Shown: positions 10,129 to 20,535, numbered from the stretch's first letter. The stretch is 24,189 nucleotides of DNA from Rodentolepis nana (GCA_900617975.1 UZAE01012400.1:19115-43303), one strand, 5' to 3'. Numbers and translations are program-made. The notes: generated by a model not told the origin, from the letters alone.

Positions 10129-11321
10129 ATTCGTTTTTATCCCAGGTTGAACCTTTGCCTTCTTAGTATTATCAGTTCCTTTGAAATGGGGCAAATATTA
10201 AATATCAAATTTTTTTCGACATAATTGCACATATGTCCAAATTGTTACTGACAATATCTTATCCCGGATAAAACAAACTTGTCATATTTATTATAAAAGT
10301 GTGAAACCTTCTTGATTTATATCATGCATATTTTTCTATGGCTTGAATCTTACAAATGTCAATTGATAAAGAAAAAGGCATGTCGCATTAATAGAGTGAG
10401 CTCCATAAATGTGGTTATAATGTTAAAGTGAAACCTTTATGGCTTTATAAGTCGCTTAATTTTTATCTTCATTTGCGATTTTTAGTCCATTAACAGCGGC
10501 AATCTGTAACAAATAAATGTTTCTTTTACTATTACCTAAATGAATTTGTTCCTGTAACTACTGTCCATGCAATTGAGCTTGAAAAACATTTATTTCTAAT
10601 GGGAGGCTATAGGAAAATTACCATTAATCCAGAAGTTATCTTCGAGCTTTACCGTGATTCGGAACATCAAAGGGGGGAGGTTGAAAGTGTGTTTCACAAA
10701 TGTAAAATAGACAGGCACAAATGTGAAAATGTTAATTTACGTACTCTTTAATTGGTCGAATGTCACATTGAGTGGGTTTCTCGTTCTCTCTGGAGGTAGG
10801 ACATTAGTAACTCTTAATCTAAACATCCACTCTTAAAATATACCAATGAGATACATCTAATTTTATTAATTCGATACATTACGTACTCATTTCTACTTAT
10901 CTTAATTATCTCCTTCTCTTCACTTATTTTTGATATCGGAATACATTTACTTTATATAAATTTCAAGATAATTATAATTTATCCAAAAAGGAAATGTTAT
11001 TTTCCATTTCAGCAAATAATCTCGATCCCTTAATAACAATTATATGCTTCGTTTATGATCATTGCGAAGTGATTAATCTGAGTACATTATTCTGTATTGA
11101 CATTTAATTTGTTTTATTAAGATTTCTTAAATCTATCATAAACATGTGATGATATTCTGTAAAACAATAAATTAATAATGAGGTAAATTTTATGTAATCA
11201 TTTAATTTAGAATTATCAGACGTCTCATTTGTAAACTGTATGTTAGTTTGAACGACCGATATAATTAGCGGTTGTTATCGTGCCGTCATCGTGTTCTTTG
11301 GATCCTGTTTCGTTTTTCATC
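10129..11321. other. Intergenic AT-rich region
   Basis: 3' UTR of the BTB gene (AATAAA at 10512-10517), a decayed SINE-like copy at about 10605-10790, then very AT-rich DNA without open frames up to the PNO1 start. No RNA gene or other feature was seen. Confidence 0.5.
10605..10790 (-). repeat. SINE-like dispersed repeat, copy C (old, partial)
   Basis: It matches the 3' half of the family with many changes. GGAACATCAAAGGGGGGAGG, GTGTTTCACAAATGTAAAAT and AGACAGGCACAAATGTG correspond to the same blocks in copies A, D and E; ATTACCATTAATCC corresponds to the conserved TTATCATTAGCCC. More diverged than the other copies, so probably the oldest here. Confidence 0.5.
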
Positions 11322-12044
11322 ATGTCTGAAATAAGATCAATTCTTGTTCCTCAAAATCGAAGAGCGCCTCTAAGAAATGCATGGAAAACCATTGCTGAGG
11401 TATTTTATGATTTTCAACTATTTTTAATGATATTTTATAATGTTTATGCTCTCAAGCCTAAATTTTTAACTATTTCCTTGTTTTGGCATAATTTTAGACG
11501 CTTACAAAAAATTTAAAGTTAATGGTCTGCGTCAAGACAACAAATAAGGCTTGGAAAGTTATGTTGAAAAATTCTCCTGACACCCCTGACCCACAGTATC
11601 TTCAACGAGGCTTTGACTATGTTTCAGCTTTCATAAAGGGATTCAGTCTTCAGGACGCTCTTGCTATTGTTCGCATTGATGGGATTTACGCAGAGAGCTT
11701 TCATATCTCTGATGTTCGACAGCGTATTCATGTAAGAATAGTTATGGTGCTTAGTTTGGTTTCTAGTCGGCTATTTCATTGCCACTGTTTTGATGTTTTA
11801 GGGAGATCATGCGGCTCGTGCAATCGGTCGTATTTGTGGATGTAATGGTCGTATTCGTCTTTCCATCGAAAATGCTACTCGCACCCGCATTATTGTTGCT
11901 GACCGTATTATCCACATATTGGGCAGTCATGAGCGTATTGCAGTGGCTCGTAAAGCCATTTGTAATCTTATTATTGGTGCACCTGCAAACAAGATATTCG
12001 GCCGTATTCAAAATCAAACTGCTCGTCTTGATAACACCTTGTAA
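11322..12044 (+). CDS. PNO1: RNA-binding protein PNO1 (Dim2), 40S ribosome assembly factor
   Basis: Exons 11322-11399, 11498-11731 and 11802-12044 give 184 residues; both junctions are phase 0 and the introns are 98 and 70 bp. ILVPQNRRAPLRNAWKTI matches the family's VPVPANRYTPLKENWMKI. YLQRGFDYVSAFIKGFSLQDA matches the KAADFVKAFILGFQVEDA region. GDHAARAIGRICGCNGRIR is the KH domain with its GxxG loop (here GCNG), followed by IENATRTRIIVADRIIHILG. PNO1 is nucleolar, binds 20S pre-rRNA next to the NOB1 cleavage site and recruits Dim1. The human protein is 252 residues; the variable N-terminal 70 or so are missing, and an upstream exon cannot be excluded. AATAAA at 12388-12393 follows. First gene of the PNO1, PEN-2, POP7, NPRL3 cluster on one strand. 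Confidence 0.95.
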
Positions 12045-12724
12045 TTTGAGTTTCTTTGTACATATTGAGATTATTGGTTATCACCTTATTAATATTTTTA
12101 CTAGACGCTTTGATATTTGATCTGCTAACTGGTTTGGTATTTTTAATTTCGGTTCATATGAAAATTAATCTTATGTCCTATCGAGTTTATGCTGATTGTT
12201 TTTATGTTGAAGACAATGTGCGAACATTCATGCCTGATGCATGCAACTTTAGCGTAATCACCCCTGCATTTACTTCCGAGCAATCGTAATTAGTACTTTT
12301 GTTGAATCTATCGGAATCTCTGCTACCTGTGGACTTTTGCTAGCGATTTTAATTGTTCTCTTTTGAGGTTAGTTTTTGTAAAGGGTAAATAAAATGGACT
12401 AATTGTGTACTGGTTTCCGTTACCCATTACCTCAAGGTAGAGTTATCTTGGAATGTGTTGTGGCTTATGATAATGTAAAATCAAAGTATTCATCGAGACA
12501 TAGCGAGTGAATACCGATGGAAAGTCAAGAGTCTGATATAAGTGAGGCAAGAACACTTGCGTGAATAAAGTGCGTAGTAGAGCGTGTGTTGTGGGTGGTT
12601 TTGAAACCTTTAAGAGTCGCTGTTTTGCTTAAGGTCTTCTTTTTTATAGGCTTATCATTATTTTTCAACATGCTCACGCAAACTGCTCGTCACGGATTGA
12701 CAGTGCTTGAAATTTTTTATCTGA
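12045..12724. other. PNO1 3' UTR and spacer
   Basis: Contains AATAAA at 12388-12393. A 42-codon frame from an ATG near 12159 to 12289 has no recognisable content. Nothing else is seen up to the SINE-like copy D. Confidence 0.5.
12388..12393 (+). promoter_or_regulatory. Polyadenylation signal of PNO1
   Basis: AATAAA about 345 bases after the PNO1 stop; the first good signal downstream. Confidence 0.45.
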
Positions 12725-12905
12725 ATTAATTTATAACAAATGGCAGGCATCTTGATGGTTATCATTAGCCCTGGAGCTGACTTCGGGCTTCACAGAGGGG
12801 AGGAGGAACATCAAAGTGAGAAGAATTCAGGAGGGGGAATAGAAGGGTGTTTCAATGATGTAAAAGAAACAGACACGAAGGGTCAGAAAGGGTAAGGAAA
12901 GGGAA
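12725..12905 (-). repeat. SINE-like dispersed repeat, copy D (5'-truncated)
   Basis: Read on the minus strand this is the 3' half of the family: GTGTCTGTTTCTTTTACATC, the C-rich block, CTCTGTGAAGCCCGAAGTC, GGGCTAATGATAACCATCAA, then TGCCATTTGTTATAAATTAA as AT-rich tail. The 5' half is absent and the copy stops next to an LTR-like fragment. 5' truncation is expected for elements copied by target-primed reverse transcription. Confidence 0.65.
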
Positions 12906-12909
12906 GGAA

Positions 12910-13058
12910 ACTCAGTCATATAACATGGCGGATTTGGTAAAACAAGTGAGGGCCATTGAGCTGCTATTGGCTGCGTGCTCTTGTCCTCAATCCATACGTG
13001 AGGTTGTACAGCCGCAGCTCAAGCCTATGTGTACGCGCATGCGATGACGTGTCCCACA
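12910..13058 (-). repeat. LTR-like element fragment, reverse orientation
   Basis: Read on the minus strand it starts TGTGGGACACGTCATCGCAT at 13058 and continues with GCGGCTGTACAACCTC, CAGCCAATAG and a block resembling TGTTTAACCTAATCCCCCAT of the element at 22497. Only the first 150 or so bases of that element are present. It lies 190 bases upstream of the PEN-2 start. Confidence 0.6.
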
Positions 13059-13233
13059 AATTTTTTTCGTCATTTGTTTCAATTTTCGAATTAAGAGAAA
13101 CATATAAGTAGCATTACTTTGCTCCCTAAAATGATAATTTTAATAATAAATGTGCAAAACGTGAAGTGGTTAAAAAAAGCAAATACACATAAATGTAATA
13201 TTGTCGAAGAAACGCGGTACAATTAATTTTTCT

Positions 13234-13235
13234 AG
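13234..13235 (+). promoter_or_regulatory. Splice acceptor before the PEN-2 ATG (candidate spliced-leader site)
   Basis: AATTAATTTTTCTAG is followed 13 bases later by the PEN-2 ATG at 13249. Position and pyrimidine content suit a trans-splice acceptor. Confidence 0.45.
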
Positions 13236-13248
13236 GCTGTGGTAATTT

Positions 13249-13771
13249 ATGGACGGTGTCCCGAGCGGTAGATTATCTACTTGCAGAAAATATTTCTTTG
13301 GTATTTTTTCAAATTCGTTATTACATTGAAATTTTAACTACTCTTCTCATTGCTTTTTATTAATTTATTTTAATATAACTGGCTTGTATTTATGCTGTAC
13401 TTGTTATCCAAATACCCTCAATGTCTGTCCATTTAATTGTTAAAGATCCAATCTCCATATTTAAAATAAATTACTTTTCTTTTAGTCGGACTTGCTTTCC
13501 TTCCATTTGTTTGGATTGTCAACACTATTTGGTTTTTCCCTGACGCTTTTCTGAAACCAGCGTCTAACGAGAGAAAGAAATTCCGTCTTTGTGAGCTATA
13601 TGGCTTATATTTAATTCGGCCCTTCTTACAGATTTATCTTTGAGCTTTATAGGCGCTCTTATTTGGATTATCGGCTTGATATCCTGGAACATAATCTACC
13701 ACCAAAATAGAATCTCTTGGGGATCTCTTGGTGATCGTCTCTCATTCAACATTCCACCCGGAGAACTCTAG
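13249..13771 (+). CDS. PSENEN: Gamma-secretase subunit PEN-2 (presenilin enhancer 2)
   Basis: Exons 13249-13300, 13486-13590 and 13632-13771 give 98 residues; the introns are 185 and 41 bp and the phases (1, 1) match. The start was chosen because TCRKYFF leads into exon 2 as VGLAFLPFVWIVNTIWFF, matching [24 protein letters not shown] of the human 101-residue protein. Exon 3 gives the second hydrophobic segment FIGALIWIIGLISWNIIY and the conserved C-terminus WGSLGDRLSFNIPPGEL (human WGALGDYLSFTIPLGTP). PEN-2 sits in the membrane, activates presenilin in the gamma-secretase complex and so acts in Notch cleavage. Its stop TAG (13769-13771) lies 5 bases before the POP7 ATG, and no AATAAA occurs until after POP7. 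Confidence 0.95.
13770..13771 (+). promoter_or_regulatory. Possible trans-splice acceptor inside the PEN-2 stop codon
   Basis: The sequence CTCTAG|TCATCATGG places an AG within the PEN-2 TAG stop and 5 bases before the POP7 ATG. It is the nearest AG to that start. The upstream tract is not strongly pyrimidine-rich, so this is a hypothesis. Confidence 0.3.
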
Positions 13772-13776
13772 TCATC

Positions 13777-14371
13777 ATGGAAATCAGTGATCTTTTACAA
13801 ATTGAAGATACTGTTCAAATTTCTAAACATGGTGCACAGCGCGATCAGTATAATTACTTTGTAACAACTAACAAGAAATTATCCGTAAGCCTGATTTTCT
13901 CATTACTATACTAAGTAACTTAGGATCAACTTTTCATGTGCAAAAATATTGTCGATCGACTGATCGACCCTCCCCGTTTTATGAATCCCAAACGTAAATC
14001 TCTCTGGCTTCATGCTTCTGGTGGATTAGCTATCGGTCGAGCTTCTGAAATTGCCCTTAATCTCTGCCACCGCATCTACCCCAATCTTCTCTCTTTATTT
14101 ATTTATACGGATACTATTAATTGTAATGAAGAGGTGAGCTCTCATAAATTATTTGGTTTTTTTCCCTCCTGATATTGTTTTCTACTTTCTCTTTTATTTT
14201 TTGAAGCGAATTCGTGTTGCAGCTGATGCTGAAATAATTGAAACCTTAAAACCGTCTTTGAAATCGTCCATTCACATTCGTGTTTCGTTAATTGAATCTT
14301 CATCAAAGGACTCTTCATCTTCTCAATTATCTGTACAAAATAATGACCTATCTGTCACTCACGTTGCCTAA
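13777..14371 (+). CDS. POP7: Ribonuclease P/MRP protein subunit POP7 (RPP20)
   Basis: Exons 13777-13884, 13924-14133 and 14207-14371 give 160 residues; the junctions are phase 0 and the introns are 39 and 73 bp. The core SLWLHASGGLAIGRASEIAL matches the Alba-fold signature IYIHGLGLAINRAINIALQL of human RPP20, and exon 3 keeps the closing strand KSSIHIRVSLIE (human NSAIHIRVFRV). The last 25 or so residues are a Ser-rich tail. Human RPP20 is 140 residues. It pairs with RPP25 on the P3 stem of RNase P and RNase MRP RNA, for tRNA 5' processing and pre-rRNA cleavage. It begins 5 bases after PEN-2. AATAAA at 14378-14383 starts 7 bases after its stop. Confidence 0.93.
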
Positions 14372-14377
14372 ATGTCC

Positions 14378-14383
14378 AATAAA
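14378..14383 (+). promoter_or_regulatory. Polyadenylation signal after POP7
   Basis: AATAAA, 7 bases past the POP7 stop. I find no other AATAAA between the PEN-2 stop and this point, so PEN-2 and POP7 would share it if they form one primary transcript. Confidence 0.5.
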
Positions 14384-14484
14384 TTTTTCTTCCGAAAATT
14401 CCTCTTTTACAATTGTTGGGTATAGTAAAGTCTTAATGGGATCACTAAATATTGACAGATTAATCAATATACCGATGTCCTTTT

Positions 14485-14486
14485 AG
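14485..14486 (+). promoter_or_regulatory. Splice acceptor before the NPRL3 ATG (candidate spliced-leader site)
   Basis: ATGTCCTTTTAG is followed 13 bases later by the NPRL3 ATG at 14499. A strong pyrimidine-rich acceptor in a 127-base gap between two genes, as expected inside a trans-spliced operon. Confidence 0.5.
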
Positions 14487-14498
14487 CTTCCTCTTTGA

Positions 14499-17400
14499 AT
14501 GGCTTCGCTGAATTCAAGTGTGATATTTTGGAATGAGGAGGAGATCATGCCTCGAAGTATTCTTCTAATCTCTTCTGGAGCCGTTGGCGATCGTTTGCTC
14601 TTTTGGCAGTCCACAATCTCTCCTCAAAACTCATTTCAACACGATCCCTCTGAATCCAGGTGCTTGTCCTAGGCAACTAATTTATTATTATGCAGTTTCC
14701 TACATTACTATGACTTGGCTCCACTTTTTTCTTGTGTAGATTTAAGAGCCAGGGTTCTACCGTTTCCCACTCACCTGTAAATAGTCCTCAGGGTGTCAAT
14801 TCAACGGTAAACACTCGAGTAAGTACTTTATAAGAAAAAAACTGGCCCCTCAAATATTGCAAGTAGTTATTAGTTAATGAACCAGGAGGCGCATATTAAG
14901 CCATAAATTTCGTTCTTTAGGATTTAGGTTCTCGCTTATTTGGCCTACTCTACTCTAAACCTCTCTGATTTTGTTTTTTCGTTATGGCTATTTATGTTTT
15001 TTTCTGGATTTGTTGTTGTATAACGATTGAAAGGTATCATTTCGATTATTTTTGGAAAATGGTTGTGAATGGCTGTCTTTCCTAACTTGAGGTCCTAGTT
15101 GCATATAGAATGAAAATTTAAAAGACTCGTTGGGTAGAATGTATTCGAATTGGTTGTTTTGACTGAAAAATGGATAGAGAGATGGAGTGAACGAACAGTT
15201 GTTTGCATACTAACTTAATATTTTTATCATAAAGTTGTTCTATTAACAAAAGTGATTTGACCTATTTTCAATATATGGCCTCTGTCTACTTCACATCCTA
15301 ATACCGGAAGTTGAACGGATTTACAACTTCTTATCGAGAGAACACATCAGAGCACCAATTAATTGAACAACTTAGTGTTTTGGAAGACGGCATGGACTGT
15401 TTACCAAAGCGTCAATACATTACATATCTGGTACTTCAATTGATGTGCAGATTCCATTTGCACGTTTTGCTTAATGGGTGTCGATCACTGCTCCAAATTT
15501 CCATCGCCGATTTCATGGGACAATTTGATGTCTGGAGCTTATCGGCCAGTTTATTAACCCATCATCTTCCTAATGAAAGCGAGAGTAAGAACGAGATCCT
15601 TCATGGATTAGAAAAAGAAATTTCGCTATCCTATCGTTTCCTTTGAGGGAGTATTATGCTCTTCACCGGCTGTTGGCGCAACAGGGACACCGGCGTCCTC
15701 CCTCGTAATTGGCTCTCCTCACCAGTCCACAGGATCAATCTCAACTGGGTCAGGTGTAGATGCTGACGTCGCCAAATCTCGTCCCACTGCACAGCGTCAT
15801 TCGCTGGCTACAACAATAACTCCTGGTAACGTTTCATCACCTACCACGCCTGGAGCTGTTAGTGGGTACGCGAGTGGCGTTTCAGGGGCGACGGGCTCAG
15901 GTCCAGGCACTTCGGCTGTAGCTCCCACGGAAATGATTGTCGAGGATGTGCCTGTGAGCTCTCTCCTCAGTCTTCTACATCCCGCCACCAATGAGCTCCA
16001 ACACAAAATCTACGTCAAGGTTAGCTTTTTACTTATTTGATATAAGTAGAAAGTTTAGTAGTTATGGCCTTGATATAGTTCTTAAGCTATCTAAATGTTG
16101 CCCCCCTATTAGTACTGCTCATAGAGCCTTCATAGATGCAGTTACTACAAGACACAAAATATAATTACGTAAGGGATGGGGGGGGGGATTTTTTATGTGA
16201 GCTGATTTGTTATTACTGTCCTGGAGAAGACAAGAGGATACGTTAAAGGGGGTGTACATGAGGTAAAACACCCGTGGCCACATGACTATCAATGTTTCAT
16301 ATACTGGTCAACTCATCTTGTCGCAAGTTATTCATTTGCAACTCTTCGGAATGGCTAACCGGGTGATTAATAAATAATAGCTAGTAGAAGGAAAGTAGAA
16401 GGCGAATTTCGCAATCAGTCTTCAATCTCTGAACCTATTTTGAAATGACATTGCTCATTGACCTAGAGGGCTTAGTAATATCTCTTGGCTAAAGCAGGAT
16501 TTATCTTTCCAGATCACAGATAACATAGCGTTTGCTTTAAATAACATTCGGGACGTTTACGTGCTCGGCTTGACCAATAGTGAAATACTGCCCTCACAAA
16601 TCCTCTCTTTATCTTTTTTTTATAGTTGAGTGCCAAAATATTTGTTGGAGTGGCATTCAGTCTCACGAAGGCTGTCATGGAAACTAATGGAATCTCCGTT
16701 GTGACTCATTCATCGCCACCGACTAATTATCGACACACAGCGGATCCCACTTCTGCTGCTAGTAGTTGCTCTGCCACCACTCCGGTAGAGGCACTAACCA
16801 AACAGTCCGTGGATTTCGCTAGCATTACCAATTTTCTTCATCTCATCAAGGTGGCGCCATCCCCACCTCTTAGTACTGAGTGCTGTGGCCAGGCTCCTCA
16901 CTGCAGCACGCTATTTGGAAATTGTGCGGGTGGAAAAGCTTGCGCCAAGACTGTCAATCAGTCTGTCTCAAGTTTCGCCATTGTCTTTGCTCTTAACGAG
17001 GCCGCTCCGCCGTGTGTCCAGTCGCACTTCACAGAACTTGCTCGACAGGTTTGGAGACTTCTTCTACTCATTTTTATTTCCACTTCTCTACGTGGAAGTC
17101 CACTTTGGGGGAAAAAATTTTTTCATAGAGTTTCCTCTCTTCACTTTTTTTTTGGCTTGTTTTTCCTATTGAAGTAATGCAGTTAAGCACACTAGTACGT
17201 TTCTATGGTACTTTTTATTTTTCATCTTGGCTGGGATACTCCCTTGTATAGCGGAGGTTTGGAAAAAAACAAATATTTAAATTTATTCTGACATGACTAG
17301 AGGGCAGTCTTCTGAAATGTGAGTAGGGGGGCTCAAACCATTTCCGCGTGCCATGGCTCTTCGAGCCGGTGAAGCCCATTACACTTCGGAAGATGTAATG

Positions 17401-20259
17401 GTGCTCTTTCCGATAAAATCTTGTTGAAATTCAAGATGATGACAGAGTCAAACCGTTGTGGAGACCTTGGACTGTTTTGCCATTTCTAATGATGGTGTAG
17501 TGAGGGGTATAGGATTGGGGTTGGAGAGTCCACCTTATCGGCAGAATTGTTCAATGTGTTTTTGCAGCCTCAATGTTGTCTTTGACTTTATTTTTTTTAT
17601 CTCGCCTAAACGCTATCTTTCTATTTAGCCCACATATTTAGTCTGCGTTTATGCATTATGAGTTGTAAGATCTTTTATTTCCATCATACTGTTTTCATTA
17701 GCCCTCTAGTTGAGTTCGGGCTTCACAGAGGGGAGAAACAGACAAAGTCACAAAATGTTGAGGGGGGGAGAAGGGAACAGAAGGGTGACTCACATATCTA
17801 AGAGACAGACACAAAGGCAGAGAAAAAGGTGAGGTGAGTACTGTGAAAGTGGTCGTCTTTGGCATACAGTGGAATCATGTTAAAGTCAAAATTCAACTGC
17901 CGGTTTACAGACTTTTTTGCCGTATAAATATGCATTGCCCAGGGTTCACGTGGAGGTAAGTCAATCGCTCACTCCATTTTCATCTAATATCATTCGACGA
18001 GTTTTGTCCTACATAGCCTCCCAGTAAATATCATTATGGTAGGCAGCGTTAGATAAATCATGCGAATGGTATTACTGAATGCTCGAATCCTAATCGAAAT
18101 CACCTTCACTCTCTAACCCGATCTAAGTAGAAATGAATTCCTATTTTTATATCTCTATCTGCAGGTAGGAGCTCAAATACGTCGATCAGAACTATTTTGG
18201 CAGTACTTGAATGGAGAACGTGAAAAGATTTCCGCCATTCTTGATCGCTATGCTGGAATATTAAGTGGCGGGGAGAGTCAGTCTGAATCGAATTCTTCCG
18301 GAGCCGAAGCAAAGGACGAGGCTGTAGATTCAATTGCTTCAAGCTCCACTACGGCAAATAATGAGACGGTGGCATCGGGACTGTCGACATCAAATTCTCC
18401 TCTTATGAATTCTCACAAACGGACTTCAATTGACAGCACTATGGAGGAAGATGATGGTAACCTTAAACTCGACAAGCTAAAGGATGCTGAGACTTCAAGC
18501 CATTGCGATCCGTATCGCGTATACGGACACATAGCTAAAAAGTCGCAACTCTGTGGTGAATTAGCACAAATTTTAACTCAGGTGACTTCAAGTGGCCGAG
18601 TGAATGTCAAGGTTTGTGGGGTCAATCCATTGAACAACTTCTCATTTGGATTTAATGGTGTTAATGCATTTGTTCTTCGATAGATCTACAATAAGTACTC
18701 CGTGTTTTTTTGTCTGCCCTTCAAAGCCTATGGTATTATGCCTTTTGGAATGAAAATGATAACCACACCTCGGCCATGTTGGCCGGCTATCAGACCGGGA
18801 GCTGTGTGGCGGGCGATGCAGCGACTCAGACCCTACCACACGCTTCTTCTAACTACGCGGAAACGCTTCCTGCATAGTTATGCTGGGTCATTTCCTGAGG
18901 ATGTGAATCAGTCCCTTGAGAGGTAAGCTTTCCTCTGATGAAATGTCCTAACTATGCCTTGATGTGTACTGGTTATTCGTTAATCACAAAGCCGCATCAA
19001 AGTAACACTGATCCAATCAAAAATGCTACTATAGGAACCAGCCCAAGGTACCTTAACCGGCGTCAAGATCTTGAGATTAACGGGCTATCATAGCCTTTCG
19101 TTGATTACGTGTGTATTGAACGAGGAATGCAAGGCAAGCGAGAGCGGATGAAGAGGAAATGAAAGTCGGATGTGAAGGAAAAGCGTCAGATTGTGTTTGT
19201 TCTAACATGGGTTTAATGAGGGAGGGGGGTTGTGTCATCGAGCGTTTGCTATTTATGAATGCACAGTAGATCAAACTCATTAACTGTAATTACAACACTC
19301 AAAGGTATGAGGCAGTACGTGCCTAAGGAGATAGAGCAGACTTACGAATTATTGTGCACGCATCACACCATTTACTTGAACTTTACACATGCTCCTCTGC
19401 CTCCACTAGTTTCGTCGAGGATTTATCACCGCTTTCCAGCTTGGCTTCGATGTCGAATAGGGGTCATTCACAGGAAGATTGCCTTAAAGTGGCTCTTTGG
19501 CTGATCTATCACGGTCATGCCATCATAATCTCACCCATTGTGTCCACAAATGCCTACACACTAGCACCACTGTCACACTATTGGCTTCAACCCAAGGTCA
19601 TTGTTCAATTCGCTGCTCAGTTCCCCAAACTCAATTTTGCCGAGGTAAATGCGATTCATCCAAACCATGCAGAGTTATGAAACCGACTTAATTGTATACT
19701 TTTTATCTTTCGTTCTTAGGTGCTTGCGTCCTTTTCTGATTACTACACTCTTGGCGAGCGATTTAGTGGTGAATCTCCTGCAAAATTTTGGTCGAAACTG
19801 AGCTCAACGGAATGTGCGGATCTTGTAGCGTGGCTACTTCGTCGAAGATTGATAATTCAACTTCACACATATATCCTTCCACTCTTCCCACGCTCTGAGG
19901 TTGGGAAGGGATCTGAGGCATCAGTGGAGGCATTGGACGATTCCACGGAGTGTGAGTTTGTTCGAATTCATGCAAATTGTGGGGGTGAATTACTTCAAAA
20001 AGCCTTGCCAACAGAGGCTTCACGACATTTAATATTGGAACACTATCGCGAGACAATTCAACGTTACCCCGATATGCTCCATCTCTTCCTTCGTCTTCTA
20101 TCGCACCTTCCTGCCCACATCGAGGAACTGATGTTTCTGGAATTTGTTGATCGGCGGACACTGATCAATTGCATTCAACTCTTTTCCACCTTCCTCATGA
20201 CCGTGAGACTTCCTGATCCGGTTACAGCGTGTTTTGCAGGAGTTGAATGGTCCCATTAG
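14499..20259 (+). CDS. NPRL3: GATOR1 subunit NPRL3, eight exons, enlarged
   Basis: Exons 14499-14659, 14740-14818, 15612-16019, 16626-17048, 18165-18611, 18684-18922, 19335-19644 and 19720-20259 join in frame to 868 residues (human 569). Matching blocks in order: ILLISSGAVGDRLLFW (start of the longin-like domain); LQHKIYVK|LSAKIFVG with the family's KFELKIDNVRFVG; FAIVFALNEAAPP; VGAQIRRSELFWQYL; VNVKIYNKYSVFFCLPFK; RLRPYHTLLL; VALWLIYHGHAIIISP; VLASFSDY; LLRRRLIIQLHTYILPLFPR; and the conserved C-terminus ending in DPVTACF. NPRL3, with NPRL2 and DEPDC5, is the GAP for Rag GTPases that restrains TORC1 at the lysosome when amino acids are scarce. The extra length is mostly Ser/Thr/Gly/Ala-rich sequence in exon 3 (residues 81-216), exon 4 and exon 5. 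The exon 3 start (15612) and the exon 7 start (19335) have poor pyrimidine tracts and are the weakest borders. Intron 4 holds repeat copy E. Confidence 0.9.
16181..16191 (+). repeat. Poly-G run in NPRL3 intron 3
   Basis: About ten consecutive G after GGGAT; a simple homopolymer with no further signal around it. Confidence 0.6.
17355..17401. other. Two adjacent perfect hairpins in NPRL3 intron 4
   Basis: GGCTC-TTC-GAGCC (17355-17367) is a 5-bp stem with a 3-base loop. Eight bases further, CCATTACA (17376-17383) pairs exactly with TGTAATGG (17394-17401), and the 10 bases between can add a small CTTC/GAAG stem. Seen directly; no family recognised. Confidence 0.5.
17670..17975 (-). repeat. SINE-like dispersed repeat, copy E
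   Basis: Nearly full-length copy in NPRL3 intron 4, antisense to the gene. Read on the minus strand it runs from GAGTGAGCGATTGACTTACC through CACGTGAACCCTGGGCAATG, ACAGTACTCACCTCACC, the C-run and CTCTGTGAAGCCCGAACTC to AGGGCTAATGAAAACAG and an A-rich tail (GGAAATAAAAGATC). No clear target-site duplication was found. Confidence 0.7.
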
Positions 20260-20535
20260 ATGCCCTCCTACTTTCGATATTTTTTGCTCAATAGATTTTG
20301 CTTCTTCTTTTGTTATTCTAATCACCTAAAATGTTGGACCATTTTTTTACGTGTGCATACAAATCACTCGTATTGCTTCGTGAAATATGTAATTGTGTAC
20401 TAATTACAAAACGATTTCATTTCCTCAAATCTAAATGCCCTTCTTGGAGAAGATTATTTTTTGATTTAATACTCGAAGTATAACAACTAAACCATCTTTT
20501 TTGGTGGCGCCAAATGTGTATGGATAAATAACTGA

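Noticed and set aside
11763..12289. Frames overlapping PNO1 exon 3 and its 3' UTR
   Set aside because: The KH-domain frame (11802-12044) explains the coding signal; the others are shadows or UTR.
15797..16006. Minus-strand 69-codon frame
   Set aside because: Antisense shadow of the GC-rich NPRL3 exon 3.
19259..19504. Plus-strand 81-codon frame across NPRL3 exon 7
   Set aside because: Out of frame with the conserved VALWLIYHGHAIIISP block, which sets the real frame.
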